A stretch of DNA of 64,000 nucleotides. Origin: Marinobacter santoriniensis NKSG1. GTDB taxonomy: Bacteria; Pseudomonadota; Gammaproteobacteria; Pseudomonadales; Oleiphilaceae. The stretch covers positions 1 through 64,000 of the forward strand of contig NZ_APAT01000021.1 in assembly GCF_000347775.1 (NCBI RefSeq), written 5' to 3'. The notes below the pieces were generated by a model. It was not told the DNA's origin, made no database searches, and was given only the letters and a program-made list of their open reading frames with translations. The stretch's first letter is position 1, and every line of letters begins with the position of its first letter. Both the position numbers and the translations under genes were made by a program. Of the stretch, positions 1 to 8,280 are shown one piece after another.

Positions 1-31
1 GCCGTAGCGGGGTTTTTCAGAGACTCGTACG

Positions 32-1210
32 TCAGGCAGCCGGACGCAGGGAATAGGCCCTCAGGTGGGCGGCGAATTCCTCCAGGTAGCGAATACCGCT
101 GGCTTCCGCTTCCTTGCACCAGTCCATCAGTGCTTGCAGCTTGTCCTGCGGCTTCAGACCACGCTGGCGCCAGAGCGCCTGAAGCTCATGGCTCTTCTCG
201 TAGATCTGACGGAGGATGGCGTTGCGCTCCAGCACCGTCTCCAGATGCTCTTTCTCACGCGGTTTGATCAGCGTAATTTCCCGGGACAAAAGCTGCTTGA
301 GCTTGCGATACCGGGGACGGATCTCGTCATCCATCAGAGACTTCTGCTGGCGCAATACCGGCTCCATGACGCGCTTGCGATACTGCCGCATGATGTCAAA
401 GCGGTTATTGGCAATCGCCTGTACCGTTTCCACGTCCACTTCCTGCTTGCCCGGCACATAGTGGGCAATGGGCCGATAGCCCTTGGGTTTGGCCAGGCGC
501 AACAGCTGGAAGAGGCGGATGTAGCCCCAGCCGATATCCACTTCATACCAGCGACGGGACAGTTTCGAGGAATTCGGATAGGTGTGATGATTGTTGTGCA
601 GCTCTTCGCCACCAATCAGGATACCGATCGGGGAAATATTGCGGGCGTTATCCGCACACTCGAAGTTCCGGTAGCCAAAATAGTGACCGATGCCGTTCAC
701 CACACCGGCTGCCCAGACCGGGATCCACATCATCTGCACCGCCCAGATCCAGATGCCGTGAACACCGAACAACAACAGGTTGATCACCGCCAGCAAGGTA
801 ATCCCAAGGGTCTTGTGCGGGGTATAGACGTTTCTCTCGATCCAGTCCTCGGGAGTCCGCTGACCATAACGCTGCAGGGTTTCCGGCGTAGCAGACTGTG
901 CATACAGCTCTGCCCCTTCCAGCAATACTTTACGGACGCCGAGCACCACAGGGCTGTGCGGGTCTTCTTCGGTTTCACATTTCGCATGGTGCTTGCGATG
1001 GATGGCCGTCCACTCCTTGGTGTTCTGGGCCGTGGTCAACCAGAGCCAGAACCGGAAGAAGTGCGCGAGGGCCGGGTGCAGGTCCAGGGAGTTGTGGGCC
1101 GAATGCCTGTGGAGATAGAGCGTCACGCTGACGATCGTGACATGGGTGAGCGCCAGGGTGACCAGAATCAGCTGGGGCACCGACAGGTCAAGGAGACCGT
1201 TGAACCACAT
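32..1210 (-). CDS. Membrane fatty acid desaturase (delta-9 acyl-CoA/acyl-lipid type)
   Basis: This 392-residue protein should introduce a cis double bond into saturated acyl chains at the cytoplasmic membrane, using a di-iron centre. Three histidine boxes are visible: HRHSAH at residues 34-39, HRKHH at 71-75 and HNNHH near 206-210. They sit between hydrophobic segments at about 12-32 and 140-175, in the order of the delta-9 desaturase family. The C-terminal ~150 residues are a charged, helical extension. The ATG lies about 100 bases downstream of a FabR/DesT-like palindrome, so control by a TetR-type lipid regulator is likely. The exact acyl carrier (CoA, ACP or phospholipid) cannot be told from sequence. 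Confidence 0.9.
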   Translation of the reverse strand: MWFNGLLDLSVPQLILVTLALTHVTIVSVTLYLHRHSAHNSLDLHPALAHFFRFWLWLTTAQNTKEWTAIHRKHHAKCETEEDPHSPVVLGVRKVLLEGAELYAQSATPETLQRYGQRTPEDWIERNVYTPHKTLGITLLAVINLLLFGVHGIWIWAVQMMWIPVWAAGVVNGIGHYFGYRNFECADNARNISPIGILIGGEELHNNHHTYPNSSKLSRRWYEVDIGWGYIRLFQLLRLAKPKGYRPIAHYVPGKQEVDVETVQAIANNRFDIMRQYRKRVMEPVLRQQKSLMDDEIRPRYRKLKQLLSREITLIKPREKEHLETVLERNAILRQIYEKSHELQALWRQRGLKPQDKLQALMDWCKEAEASGIRYLEEFAAHLRAYSLRPAA

Positions 1211-1313
1211 AAATTTTCCTCAAATTCAAATCTGCGGCCTGAAGCCGTTCGGCGGGCGATGAGTCCGGGGGATTCGCAAACACTCGAAGGGAACAAACCA
1301 ATAGTGACACTTT

Positions 1314-1331
1314 AGCGTACAGCTGTTCGCC
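1314..1331. promoter_or_regulatory. FabR/DesT-like operator upstream of the desaturase
   Basis: The bases AGCGTACAGCTGTTCGCC contain a near-perfect palindrome (14 of 16 central bases). They resemble the AGCGTACA..TGTTCGCT sites bound by FabR, the TetR-family repressor of unsaturated fatty acid genes. The site lies between the divergent desaturase and mutM genes, nearer to the desaturase promoter region. The rest of the 213-base intergenic stretch (1211-1423) shows no gene. Confidence 0.5.
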
Positions 1332-1423
1332 GCAACAACTGCATTTGGCCGTTATTTTGTTACTGATTACACTTATTGGCCTCAAAAAGTAACGACCTTA
1401 CCAGGCCCGACCGGAGATCCTAC

Positions 1424-2236
1424 GTGCCCGAATTACCCGAAGTTGAAACCACCCGCCAGGGTATTGCGCCGCACTGCGAGGGCCGAACGGTTACCCGGGT
1501 GACCGTAAGGAATCCGAAACTCCGCTGGCCGGTGCCAGACGATCTCGCGGCACGCCTTGAAGGACAGACCATCCGCGCGGTGGACCGGCGTGCGAAATAC
1601 ATGTTCCTGGTGTTCGACCGGGGCACCGTCATCGTTCACCTCGGGATGTCCGGGAGCCTCCGGGTGATTACGGACAATACCCCCCCGCTCACCCACGATC
1701 ACATTGACCTTGTCCTCGATTCCGGCATCACCCTTCGCTTCAACGATCCACGCCGGTTCGGCTGCTGGCTGTGGACCGACGCTCCCCTCACCCATCCACT
1801 GATTGCCCATCTGGGGCCCGAACCGCTGTCCGGAGACTTCAACGGCCCACTGCTCTTCCGTCTGTCGCGCGGGAAGCAGACACCGGTGAAATCGTTCCTG
1901 ATGGATAATCGAGTGGTGGTGGGCGTCGGCAACATTTACGCCAATGAGGCGCTGTTCAAGGCCGGCATCCATCCCCGACGCAAGGCAGGCCGGATCAGTC
2001 TGGACCGCTACCACCGACTGGCGGAGGCGGTACGTGAAACCCTCAGCGCCGCCATTCTGATGGGGGGCACCACCCTGAGGGACTTCGTGAACAGCGACGG
2101 CAAACCGGGCTACTTCGCCCAGTCCCTGCTTGTTTATGGGCGTGGCGGCGAGTCCTGCAAGCACTGCGGTTCACCGCTCAAGGAGATCCGGATGAATAAC
2201 CGTTCAACGGTCTATTGCCCGAAGTGCCAGCGCTAG
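1424..2236 (+). CDS. mutM: Formamidopyrimidine-DNA glycosylase (Fpg/MutM)
   Basis: MutM excises 8-oxoguanine and ring-opened purines from DNA and cuts the abasic site (base excision repair). The 270-residue protein begins [12 protein letters not shown], where the mature N-terminal proline and next glutamate are catalytic. It ends with the zinc finger CKHC...CPKC that clamps DNA. The start is set at a GTG because the PELPEVE motif must be N-terminal and GGAG lies 7 bases upstream. The frame stays open farther upstream, but that extension would bury the catalytic proline. Length matches the family (about 270). Confidence 0.96.
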   Translation: MPELPEVETTRQGIAPHCEGRTVTRVTVRNPKLRWPVPDDLAARLEGQTIRAVDRRAKYMFLVFDRGTVIVHLGMSGSLRVITDNTPPLTHDHIDLVLDSGITLRFNDPRRFGCWLWTDAPLTHPLIAHLGPEPLSGDFNGPLLFRLSRGKQTPVKSFLMDNRVVVGVGNIYANEALFKAGIHPRRKAGRISLDRYHRLAEAVRETLSAAILMGGTTLRDFVNSDGKPGYFAQSLLVYGRGGESCKHCGSPLKEIRMNNRSTVYCPKCQR

Positions 2237-2415
2237 ACCTCACACAATGCACACTTTGCAACGAAAAATCGTTTGAAAATGCGCAAATATGATTCATAGT
2301 TAACAGAGGATTAATGCTTTCGGTCTAGAATAGGGGTGTGCTTTAAGTGGCGGGCCCGCTGATCGATATTGCCAGATCGAAGCAAACAGGGCCGACAAGT
2401 TCAGGAGACAGTACA

Positions 2416-2748
2416 ATGACCCGCAAGATTTACCGCACATTCATGGCCACAGTGGCAGCCTGCCTGATGGGCTTTTCTTCCATGGGTTACGCTCAGGCCG
2501 TCGACGAGACGCCGTCCGCACTGGCCATGACCGGAGACGCCCTGTTCGTCCGTCCCGCACTGTTGGCCACCACCATCATCGGAAGTGCGGTATACCTGGT
2601 GTCCCTGCCCTTCTCGGCATTGGGCGGTAACGCCGGTGAAGCCGGCGAAGTCCTGGTGGTCGGGCCGGCAAAAGCGACGTTCGTTCGCTGTCTGGGCTGC
2701 ACCCGGACAGGACGCAAAGAAGATACGGTCAAACAGACGGACAACTGA
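2416..2748 (+). CDS. Small exported hypothetical protein
   Basis: This 110-residue protein has a clear signal peptide (about residues 1-27, ending GYAQA). One hydrophobic segment follows (LLATTIIGSAVYLVSLPF, about 49-66), then a short Gly/Ala-rich part. Near the C-terminus is a CLGC pair. It resembles small proteins often labelled 'multidrug transporter' in Pseudomonas-group genomes, but nothing in it supports transport. The start is the ATG with AGGAG nine bases ahead; an in-frame upstream extension has no comparable ribosome site. A strong terminator follows at 2797-2827, so it appears to be a single-gene unit. Function unknown. Confidence 0.7.
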   Translation: MTRKIYRTFMATVAACLMGFSSMGYAQAVDETPSALAMTGDALFVRPALLATTIIGSAVYLVSLPFSALGGNAGEAGEVLVVGPAKATFVRCLGCTRTGRKEDTVKQTDN

Positions 2749-2796
2749 TCCGCGAAATCCGTACTATTCCGGCTTGCCTCTGCAAGCCATCTTGGG

Positions 2797-2827
2797 CAGC
2801 CTGAAGAAAATTTCTTCAGGCTGTTTT
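2797..2827 (+). terminator. Rho-independent terminator
   Basis: A 13-base-pair perfect inverted repeat (CAGCCTGAAGAAA / TTTCTTCAGGCTG) with a one-base centre is followed directly by TTTT. It ends the small exported-protein gene. Its 3' arm stops only seven bases before the ATG of yrfG. Confidence 0.85.
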
Positions 2828-2830
2828 GGT

Positions 2831-3520
2831 ATGGTGAACTGGTCCCTGGTTGAGACGGTGTTCCTGGATATGGATGGAACCCTCCTCGATCTGCACTTCG
2901 ACAATCATTTCTGGCTCGAGCATTTGCCCAAACGGTACGCCGAGCACTTCGATCTGAATCCCGGGGATGCGAGGGATTCCCTCATCCCGATGATCATGGC
3001 CGAGCGCGGCTCGCTCAACTGGTATTGCACAGATTACTGGAGCGAGAAGCTGTCGGTGGATATCACCGCCCTGAAAGCCGAAGTGGGCGACCGTATCGGG
3101 TATCGCCCTCATGTGACAACCTTTCTCGATGCCCTCCGGACCGCCGGATTGCGTTCAGTCATCGTGACCAACTGCCATCCCGACCCATTGGCGCTGAAAA
3201 TCCAGCGCACCGGACTGGACCGTCATGTCGACGCCATCGTCTCCAGTCATGAGCTGGGACGCCCCAAGGAGGATCCGGTGTTCTGGCAGGATCTCCAGTC
3301 AAGAACGCCCTATGAGGCGCCCCGGACCCTGATGGTGGATGACAGCTTCCCGGTACTGGAAAGCGCACTCGACGCCGGCATTGGTCAGTGTCTGGCCATA
3401 CTGTCCCCTGATAGCCAACAGCCGGCCCGCGAAGGGCACCCGGACATTCCCGGGATCCATCACTTTGACGAAGTGCTGCCCTCACTCCGGCAGCGATCCC
3501 CCCTGCCATCCGGTCGTTGA
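2831..3520 (+). CDS. yrfG: GMP/IMP nucleotidase (YrfG-like, HAD superfamily)
   Basis: A HAD-superfamily phosphatase of 229 residues, expected to dephosphorylate purine nucleoside monophosphates in the cytoplasm. Motif I DMDGTLLD lies near residue 13, motif II is the VTNCHP segment, and motif IV is MVDDSFPVL. The N-terminal block LHFDNHFWLEHLP is characteristic of the YrfG family. The family start (M-x-NW) fixes the ATG at 2831, although a terminator hairpin sits directly upstream and leaves no clear ribosome site. It is followed closely by hslR, the same order as yrfG-hslR-hslO in enterobacteria. Confidence 0.88.
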   Translation: MVNWSLVETVFLDMDGTLLDLHFDNHFWLEHLPKRYAEHFDLNPGDARDSLIPMIMAERGSLNWYCTDYWSEKLSVDITALKAEVGDRIGYRPHVTTFLDALRTAGLRSVIVTNCHPDPLALKIQRTGLDRHVDAIVSSHELGRPKEDPVFWQDLQSRTPYEAPRTLMVDDSFPVLESALDAGIGQCLAILSPDSQQPAREGHPDIPGIHHFDEVLPSLRQRSPLPSGR

Positions 3521-3561
3521 GCCGGTTATAATCTGACCATACGCTCATCAGGTGAGGAGAC

Positions 3562-3969
3562 ATGACGGCGAACAACGCTGACGAACAGAAGGTAAGGTTG
3601 GACAAGTGGCTCTGGGCCGCCCGGTTCTACAAAACCCGCTCCCTGGCGAAGGAAGCGATCGAAGGCGGAAAGGTGCACTACAACAGCCAGCGCACCAAGC
3701 CGGGCAAACTTGTGGAAACCGGCGCCAAACTGACCCTGCGCTTGGGCTGGCAGGAAAAGGTGGTGATTATTGACGGCATCAGCGACCGCCGCCGCGGCGC
3801 TCCGGAAGCCCAGACGCTTTACCACGAAACCGAGGACAGCGTAAAACGTCGTGAGGACCTTGCCTGGCAGCGCAAGACCATGCAGGCAGCCCAGCTGCCA
3901 CCCGCCCGACGCCCTAACAAGAAAGACCGCCGTGACATCCGGCGTTTCCGCGAGCAACAGGGCATCTGA
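3562..3969 (+). CDS. hslR: Heat shock protein 15, ribosome-associated S4-domain protein
   Basis: Hsp15 binds 50S subunits carrying stalled nascent chains and helps recycle them after heat shock. The protein has 135 residues. The N-terminal S4 RNA-binding domain is evident (RLDKWLWAARFYKTRSLAKE, about residues 10-29, then GGKVHYN). The C-terminal tail is strongly basic (RRPNKKDRRDIRRFR). GAGGAG lies just upstream of the ATG. It sits 41 bases after yrfG and 65 bases before hslO and is probably co-transcribed with both. Confidence 0.93.
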   Translation: MTANNADEQKVRLDKWLWAARFYKTRSLAKEAIEGGKVHYNSQRTKPGKLVETGAKLTLRLGWQEKVVIIDGISDRRRGAPEAQTLYHETEDSVKRREDLAWQRKTMQAAQLPPARRPNKKDRRDIRRFREQQGI

Positions 3970-4034
3970 GCCTGCGCGGCCGCATCACACACCCGTTATC
4001 CCGATTCCAGCAGTCAAATTCCAGGAGACAGATC

Positions 4035-4889
4035 ATGGCATCCCGCGACCAGTTTCAACGATTTATATTCGAGCATAGCCAGGTGCGGGGTGCCTGGGTC
4101 CAGCTCGGCGAGAGCTACCGGGAGATCGGCAGTCAGGCCCCTTACCCCGACTCGGTTCGCCAGTTGCTCGGGGAGTCCCTGGTGGCCAGCGTGCTGATGA
4201 GCTCCTCACTGAAGTTCGAAGGAACGCTCTCCCTGCAGGCACAGGGCGAAGGCCCGGTTCGCACCCTGATGGCCGAATGCAGCCATGACCGTTATATCCG
4301 CGGATTGGCCCGCTTCGACGAACACTCCATGGCGGAAGAATCGTTTGAGGCTCTGCTGGGCGAAGGCCGGATGGCCATCACCATCACACCGGACAAGGGG
4401 CAGCGCTATCAGGGCGTGGTCCCCCGGGAAGAGAGCAGCCTCGCTGGCTGCCTGGAAGACTACTTCGACCGGTCCGAGCAAATTGCCACCAGCCTGTTCC
4501 TGTTTGCCGACGACAACTGCGCCGCCGGCCTTATGCTGCAGCGCCTTCCGGGGCACACCGAGGAAGACGACGACCTCTGGGAGCGCGTCAACCACCTCGC
4601 CCGCACCGTGGAAGCCGGCGAATTACTGGAACTGGACAGCACCACGCTGCTGTACCGGCTGTTCAACGAGGAAACCGTTCGCCTGTTTGACAGCGAACCG
4701 GTCGCGTTCCGTTGCAGCTGTTCCCGCGAGCGCACCGAAAAGGCGCTGGAAGCGATCGGCAAAGACGAGTGCTACAGCATCCTGGAGGAACAGGGTTCCA
4801 TCGAGATGGACTGTCAGTTCTGTCATGCTCACTATCGCTTCGATAGAAATGACATTGATCACCTTTTCACCGGCCATACGCTACACTGA
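4035..4889 (+). CDS. hslO: Redox-regulated molecular chaperone Hsp33
   Basis: Hsp33 is a cytoplasmic holdase switched on when oxidation releases zinc from four cysteines. The 284-residue protein has the expected C-terminal zinc switch, CSC (in FRCSCSRER, about 219-227) and CQFC (about 263-266), matching CxC...CxxC. The N-terminal substrate-binding fold shows conserved FEGTLSLQAQG and ARFDEHS segments. GGAG lies upstream of the ATG. It ends the yrfG-hslR-hslO group and is followed by a hairpin with a T-run. Confidence 0.96.
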   Translation: MASRDQFQRFIFEHSQVRGAWVQLGESYREIGSQAPYPDSVRQLLGESLVASVLMSSSLKFEGTLSLQAQGEGPVRTLMAECSHDRYIRGLARFDEHSMAEESFEALLGEGRMAITITPDKGQRYQGVVPREESSLAGCLEDYFDRSEQIATSLFLFADDNCAAGLMLQRLPGHTEEDDDLWERVNHLARTVEAGELLELDSTTLLYRLFNEETVRLFDSEPVAFRCSCSRERTEKALEAIGKDECYSILEEQGSIEMDCQFCHAHYRFDRNDIDHLFTGHTLH

Positions 4890-4905
4890 ACACTCACAAA
4901 ACATG

Positions 4906-4949
4906 CCTGAAACCCACGCCTGGCGCGGCTTTCAGGGCAGTCGTTTTTT
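4906..4949 (+). terminator. Probable rho-independent terminator after hslO
   Basis: CCTGAAA (4906-4912) pairs with TTTCAGG (4930-4936) across a 17-base GC-rich loop that can fold further. A TTTTTT run lies at 4944-4949. It separates hslO from the pckA leader. Confidence 0.5.
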
Positions 4950-5064
4950 ATCGGCGTCTCTGGCATAATAGCGCGCCTGAATTGACCCGATTGCTCAGTT
5001 TTCCGTCAATTTCAAGGGGGGACGGCCTGGGCAATCACGAAGACATCCCGAGGGCGAGGTCGAA

Positions 5065-6600
5065 GTGAGCAACACTTATAATGATCTGAGTACAGCACGA
5101 CTGGTCGAGCTGGCACTGGCACGTAACGAAGGCCAGCTGGCCAGCAACGGTTCACTGGTGGTGAAGACCGGTGATCGTACAGGTCGGTCCCCCATGGACC
5201 GTTTCATTGTCGAGGAGCCCAGCACCTCCGACGATATCCACTGGGGTCCGATCAACCGCCCATTCGACGCCGACAAGTTCGACGCCCTCTGGGACCGGGT
5301 AGAAGCCTACATTGCCGAGAAGGACCAGTTCGTCGCTCACGTGCACGTCGGTTCCGACCCGGAGCATTACCTGCCCGTGAAGATGACCACAGAAACCGCC
5401 TGGCAAAACCTGTTTGGCCAGAACCTGTTCATTCGTCCGGACACCTACAACGCGGCGGACAAACAGGAATGGCAGATTCTCAACGCCGCCAACTTCGAGT
5501 GCGACCCGGCGCGTGACGGCACCAACTCCGACGGCTGTGTCATCATCAACTTTGCCAAGCGCAAGGTTCTGATCGCAGGCATGCACTACGCCGGAGAGAT
5601 GAAGAAAGCCATGTTCTCGGTACAGAATTTCCTGCTGCCCGAGAAAGACGTTCTGCCGATGCACTGCTCGGCCAACGTCAGTGAGACCGGCGAGACCTGC
5701 CTGTTCTTTGGCCTGTCCGGCACCGGTAAGACCACCCTGTCTGCCGATCCGCACCGATTCCTCATCGGTGACGACGAGCACGGCTGGGGCCCGGGCACCG
5801 TCTTCAACATCGAAGGCGGCTGCTATGCCAAGTGCATCGACCTGAGCCGCAAGAACGAGCCCATTATCTGGGACGCCATCCGGTTCGGCGCTATCGTCGA
5901 GAACGTGGTCATTGACGAAGACACCCGAGTGCCGGACTACACGGACGTCTCCCTGACCGAAAACTCCCGTTGTGCCTATCCGCTCGAGCACGTCGAGAAG
6001 CGCGTGATTGAGAACCGGGCGGGCGAGCCCTCCCACATCGTCTTCCTGACCTGCGACATGACCGGCGTCCTGCCCCCCGTGTCCATCCTGAACCCGGAAG
6101 CGGCGGCCTATCACTTCCTGAGCGGTTACACCGCGCTGGTTGGTTCCACCGAAATGGGCTCCTCCTCGAAACTGAAATCCACCTTCTCCACCTGCTTCGG
6201 GGCACCGTTCTTCCCGCGGCCGGCCGGTGTTTACGCCGAGCTTCTGATGAAGCGCATGGCTGAGTTCGGCAGCAAGGTCTTCCTGGTGAATACCGGGTGG
6301 ACCGGCGGTCCCTACGGCGAAGGCACACGTTTCAGCATTCCAACAACGCGCGCCATTATTGCCGCGATCCAGAATGGCGACCTGGACGATGCTGAAACCG
6401 AGCATCTGGATACCCTGAACCTGGATATCCCCAAACACGTTCCGGGCGTCGATACCCAACTGCTCAATCCTCGTCAAACCTGGGTGAGCGCTGACTACTA
6501 TGACGGCAAGGCCCAGGAACTGATCAGTCAGTTCGTGGAGAACTTCAAGAAGTTCGACGTGCCTGACGCCATCGTTGAGGCTGGACCGAAGCTGAAGTAA
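5065..6600 (+). CDS. pckA: Phosphoenolpyruvate carboxykinase (ATP)
   Basis: This enzyme converts oxaloacetate plus ATP to PEP, CO2 and ADP, the entry step of gluconeogenesis on organic acids. The protein has 511 residues. It carries the kinase P-loop [16 protein letters not shown] (about 218-233), the metal-binding [10 protein letters not shown] segment and the RRxSIP-like [10 protein letters not shown] near the C-terminus. It is slightly shorter than the E. coli enzyme (540) but complete. Translation starts at GTG with a GAGG element upstream. It is preceded by a 175-base leader and followed by a clear terminator, so it is a single-gene unit. Confidence 0.96.
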   Translation: MSNTYNDLSTARLVELALARNEGQLASNGSLVVKTGDRTGRSPMDRFIVEEPSTSDDIHWGPINRPFDADKFDALWDRVEAYIAEKDQFVAHVHVGSDPEHYLPVKMTTETAWQNLFGQNLFIRPDTYNAADKQEWQILNAANFECDPARDGTNSDGCVIINFAKRKVLIAGMHYAGEMKKAMFSVQNFLLPEKDVLPMHCSANVSETGETCLFFGLSGTGKTTLSADPHRFLIGDDEHGWGPGTVFNIEGGCYAKCIDLSRKNEPIIWDAIRFGAIVENVVIDEDTRVPDYTDVSLTENSRCAYPLEHVEKRVIENRAGEPSHIVFLTCDMTGVLPPVSILNPEAAAYHFLSGYTALVGSTEMGSSSKLKSTFSTCFGAPFFPRPAGVYAELLMKRMAEFGSKVFLVNTGWTGGPYGEGTRFSIPTTRAIIAAIQNGDLDDAETEHLDTLNLDIPKHVPGVDTQLLNPRQTWVSADYYDGKAQELISQFVENFKKFDVPDAIVEAGPKLK

Positions 6601-6611
6601 GTTTCAGGTCG

Positions 6612-6647
6612 AAAAAAGGCGCCCTGCTCACGCACGGCGCTTTTTTT
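6612..6647 (+). terminator. Rho-independent terminator of pckA
   Basis: An A-run and GGCGCC are followed after 11 bases by GGCGC and seven T residues. The hairpin begins 12 bases after the pckA stop codon and is a textbook intrinsic terminator. Confidence 0.85.
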
Positions 6648-6761
6648 ATGGGTGCTTCGCCACACCCTGTGAAGCCCGCCACCAACTCGCATTCATTCGG
6701 CTTTGCACTTATCGCGAGAAAGGCGACAATCAGACTCTCAGTCCTCCGGAACGACACACAG

Positions 6762-7040
6762 ATGAAGCAAATGCTCAGAAAACTCTTCGCACCGATACTC
6801 CGGCCTCTGGAATCCGGGGAGATTGGGCCCAGCTACAAACCCTCCCACCGCACCATTCTGAAAGCAGTCGGGGCACTCTTCCTGGTGCTCTCCATGCTGT
6901 CGCTCGCCGCTCTGATCTATACCGGCCAATCAGGGGCACTGATTCCGGTGGTGGTTTTCCTTGGTATTGGTGGAGTGTCCCTGATCGTCGGCACACTGGG
7001 GTCGGATGTGGCTGTATCCAAAATATGGGGAAACCGTTAG
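6762..7040 (+). CDS. Small two-helix membrane protein of unknown function
   Basis: This 92-residue protein has two predicted transmembrane helices, at about residues 35-54 (GALFLVLSMLSLAALIYTG) and 60-83 (ALIPVVVFLGIGGVSLIVG). A basic N-terminal region (MKQMLRKLF) suggests an inside N-terminus. The ATG at 6762 is chosen over an upstream in-frame start that would run through the pckA terminator. It lies between the terminator and a convergent hairpin and appears to be monocistronic. No family was recognised. Confidence 0.55.
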   Translation: MKQMLRKLFAPILRPLESGEIGPSYKPSHRTILKAVGALFLVLSMLSLAALIYTGQSGALIPVVVFLGIGGVSLIVGTLGSDVAVSKIWGNR

Positions 7041-7049
7041 GGCATACAA

Positions 7050-7073
7050 GCGCCCTGCGACAACACAGGGCGC
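7050..7073. terminator. Hairpin between convergent genes (possible bidirectional terminator)
   Basis: GCGCCCTG (7050-7057) and CAGGGCGC (7066-7073) form a perfect 8-bp stem with an 8-base loop. It sits in the 40-base gap between the small membrane protein and the convergent hemoglobin gene. Neither side has a strong T-run, so termination is inferred mainly from position. Confidence 0.45.
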
Positions 7074-7080
7074 CACCGAG

Positions 7081-7443
7081 TCACACGCCCACAATCTGGG
7101 ATCTCAGCCCATATAGCGCATACAAGACTTCCTCCTGCTCCCTCTGACCAACGTCATTCTTGTCCAGTGCGAGCAGCGCATCGTCCAGAACGGCCATGAA
7201 CTCCGCCGGAGAGATATTCATGCCACGGTGAGCTGACACCATATCCTTGCCCTGATAGGCATCGGATGAGCCTCCCGTTGCGGTCACAAAAAAAGTGGCC
7301 GCCGCATGCTTGACCTTTGGCAGATCAACGTCGGCAAACCGGACGCCGATCAGCTTGTTTGCGGCATGGTTATCAACCACATCATTGGCAATCTGCGTGA
7401 TGCCCTCCACACCCCCGAGTCGATTGAATAATGATTCCGTCAT
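7081..7443 (-). CDS. Group 1 truncated hemoglobin
   Basis: A 120-residue heme protein of the 2-on-2 globin fold, cytoplasmic, probably for oxygen or nitric oxide chemistry. The N-terminal LFNRLGGVEGI, the helix E region (LPKVKHAAATFF) and the proximal histidine in AHRGMNIS are typical of group 1. The start ATG at 7443 has a strong AAGGAGG six bases upstream, so a 16-codon longer reading frame is rejected. The gene is divergent from an HxlR-type regulator across a 123-base promoter region, suggesting that regulator controls it. Confidence 0.88.
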   Translation of the reverse strand: MTESLFNRLGGVEGITQIANDVVDNHAANKLIGVRFADVDLPKVKHAAATFFVTATGGSSDAYQGKDMVSAHRGMNISPAEFMAVLDDALLALDKNDVGQREQEEVLYALYGLRSQIVGV

Positions 7444-7504
7444 GATGCCCTCCTTGCGCGTTTTGCGCTTCGACCCATCAAATACTAGCATTGTTAATAG
7501 ATAG

Positions 7505-7526
7505 GACTACTACACAATCTGTAGTC
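7505..7526. promoter_or_regulatory. Inverted repeat in the hemoglobin/HxlR divergent promoter
   Basis: GACTAC (7505-7510) and GTAGTC (7521-7526) form an inverted repeat with a 10-base spacer. It lies 40 bases before the HxlR-type gene and 60 bases before the hemoglobin gene, a plausible dimeric regulator site. Confidence 0.4.
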
Positions 7527-7566
7527 TTTCCTGTCCTCCGACTCCGCCAGACAGGGAGGATCTGCA

Positions 7567-8280
7567 ATGCTCGGCTATGGCCAATTCTGTCCCCTTGCCC
7601 AATCCACCCAGCTTCTGTGCGAACGATGGACACTGCTCGTCGTCCGGGAGCTGATCGCAGGGAGCACTCGGTTTTCGGAACTCCAGCGGGGCTTGCCGTT
7701 GATCTCACCCACCATGCTCTCACGAAGACTGAAGACCCTTGAGCGGGCAGGCGTGATCCAAACCAGTGTTGCGCAGGGGCATTCCGTTTATGAACTCAGC
7801 GAGGCCGGCCGGGAGCTTCGGCCGATCGTGGAACTGCTGGGCGCATGGGGGCACCGGTGGGCCAGATCTGATCTCAGCGAGGGTGATCTGGATGCGGGGC
7901 TGCTCATGTGGGACATGCGCCGGAGCATTAACCCTGACGTTTTCCGAAATCGGCAAGTCGTGGTGGAGTTTGAATACCCGGATGCTCCGAAAGGCGCCCG
8001 GGATTGGTGGCTGGTCGCTCGGGAAGGCGACATCGACCTTTGCCTGCACGATCCGGGCTACGAGGTCGACCTTGTTGTGCGCAGCTCCCTGAGGGCCATG
8101 ACCCGGGTCTGGATCTGTGAACAGACGCTCAACGAGGCCATACGATCAGGGGAAATCAGGGTTCTGGGAAATCCCGAGCTCGCCCGCAGGCTTCAGGACT
8201 GGCTCACCGCCAGCCCACTGTCAAAGCTTGGAACCAGACCGGCGCCCGAGGTGGTCTGGAAATCAACTGATCAGGCGTAA
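7567..8280 (+). CDS. HxlR-family transcriptional regulator with C-terminal extension
   Basis: A winged-helix regulator of 237 residues. The N-terminal ~100 residues match the HxlR/MarR-like fold: FCPLAQSTQLLCERWTLLVV, then GSTRFSELQRGLP and SPTMLSRRLKTLERAGVI. Cys8 in the FCPLA segment occupies the position of the redox-sensing cysteine known from YodB/HypR-type members. The protein is about twice the usual HxlR length. The C-terminal half (about 125-225) resembles the SCP2-like domain found in some long members. GGGAGG lies upstream of the ATG. The gene is divergent from the truncated hemoglobin gene and its end overlaps the convergent TRAP permease gene by 10 bases. Confidence 0.85.
   Translation: MLGYGQFCPLAQSTQLLCERWTLLVVRELIAGSTRFSELQRGLPLISPTMLSRRLKTLERAGVIQTSVAQGHSVYELSEAGRELRPIVELLGAWGHRWARSDLSEGDLDAGLLMWDMRRSINPDVFRNRQVVVEFEYPDAPKGARDWWLVAREGDIDLCLHDPGYEVDLVVRSSLRAMTRVWICEQTLNEAIRSGEIRVLGNPELARRLQDWLTASPLSKLGTRPAPEVVWKSTDQA

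Noticed and set aside
65..1315. 416-residue plus-strand frame over the desaturase
   Set aside because: The minus strand has the three histidine boxes of a desaturase; the plus-strand product is a composition artefact.
5152..6477. 441-residue antisense frame opposite pckA
   Set aside because: It mirrors the coding strand of a clear PEP carboxykinase and its translation has no family signal.
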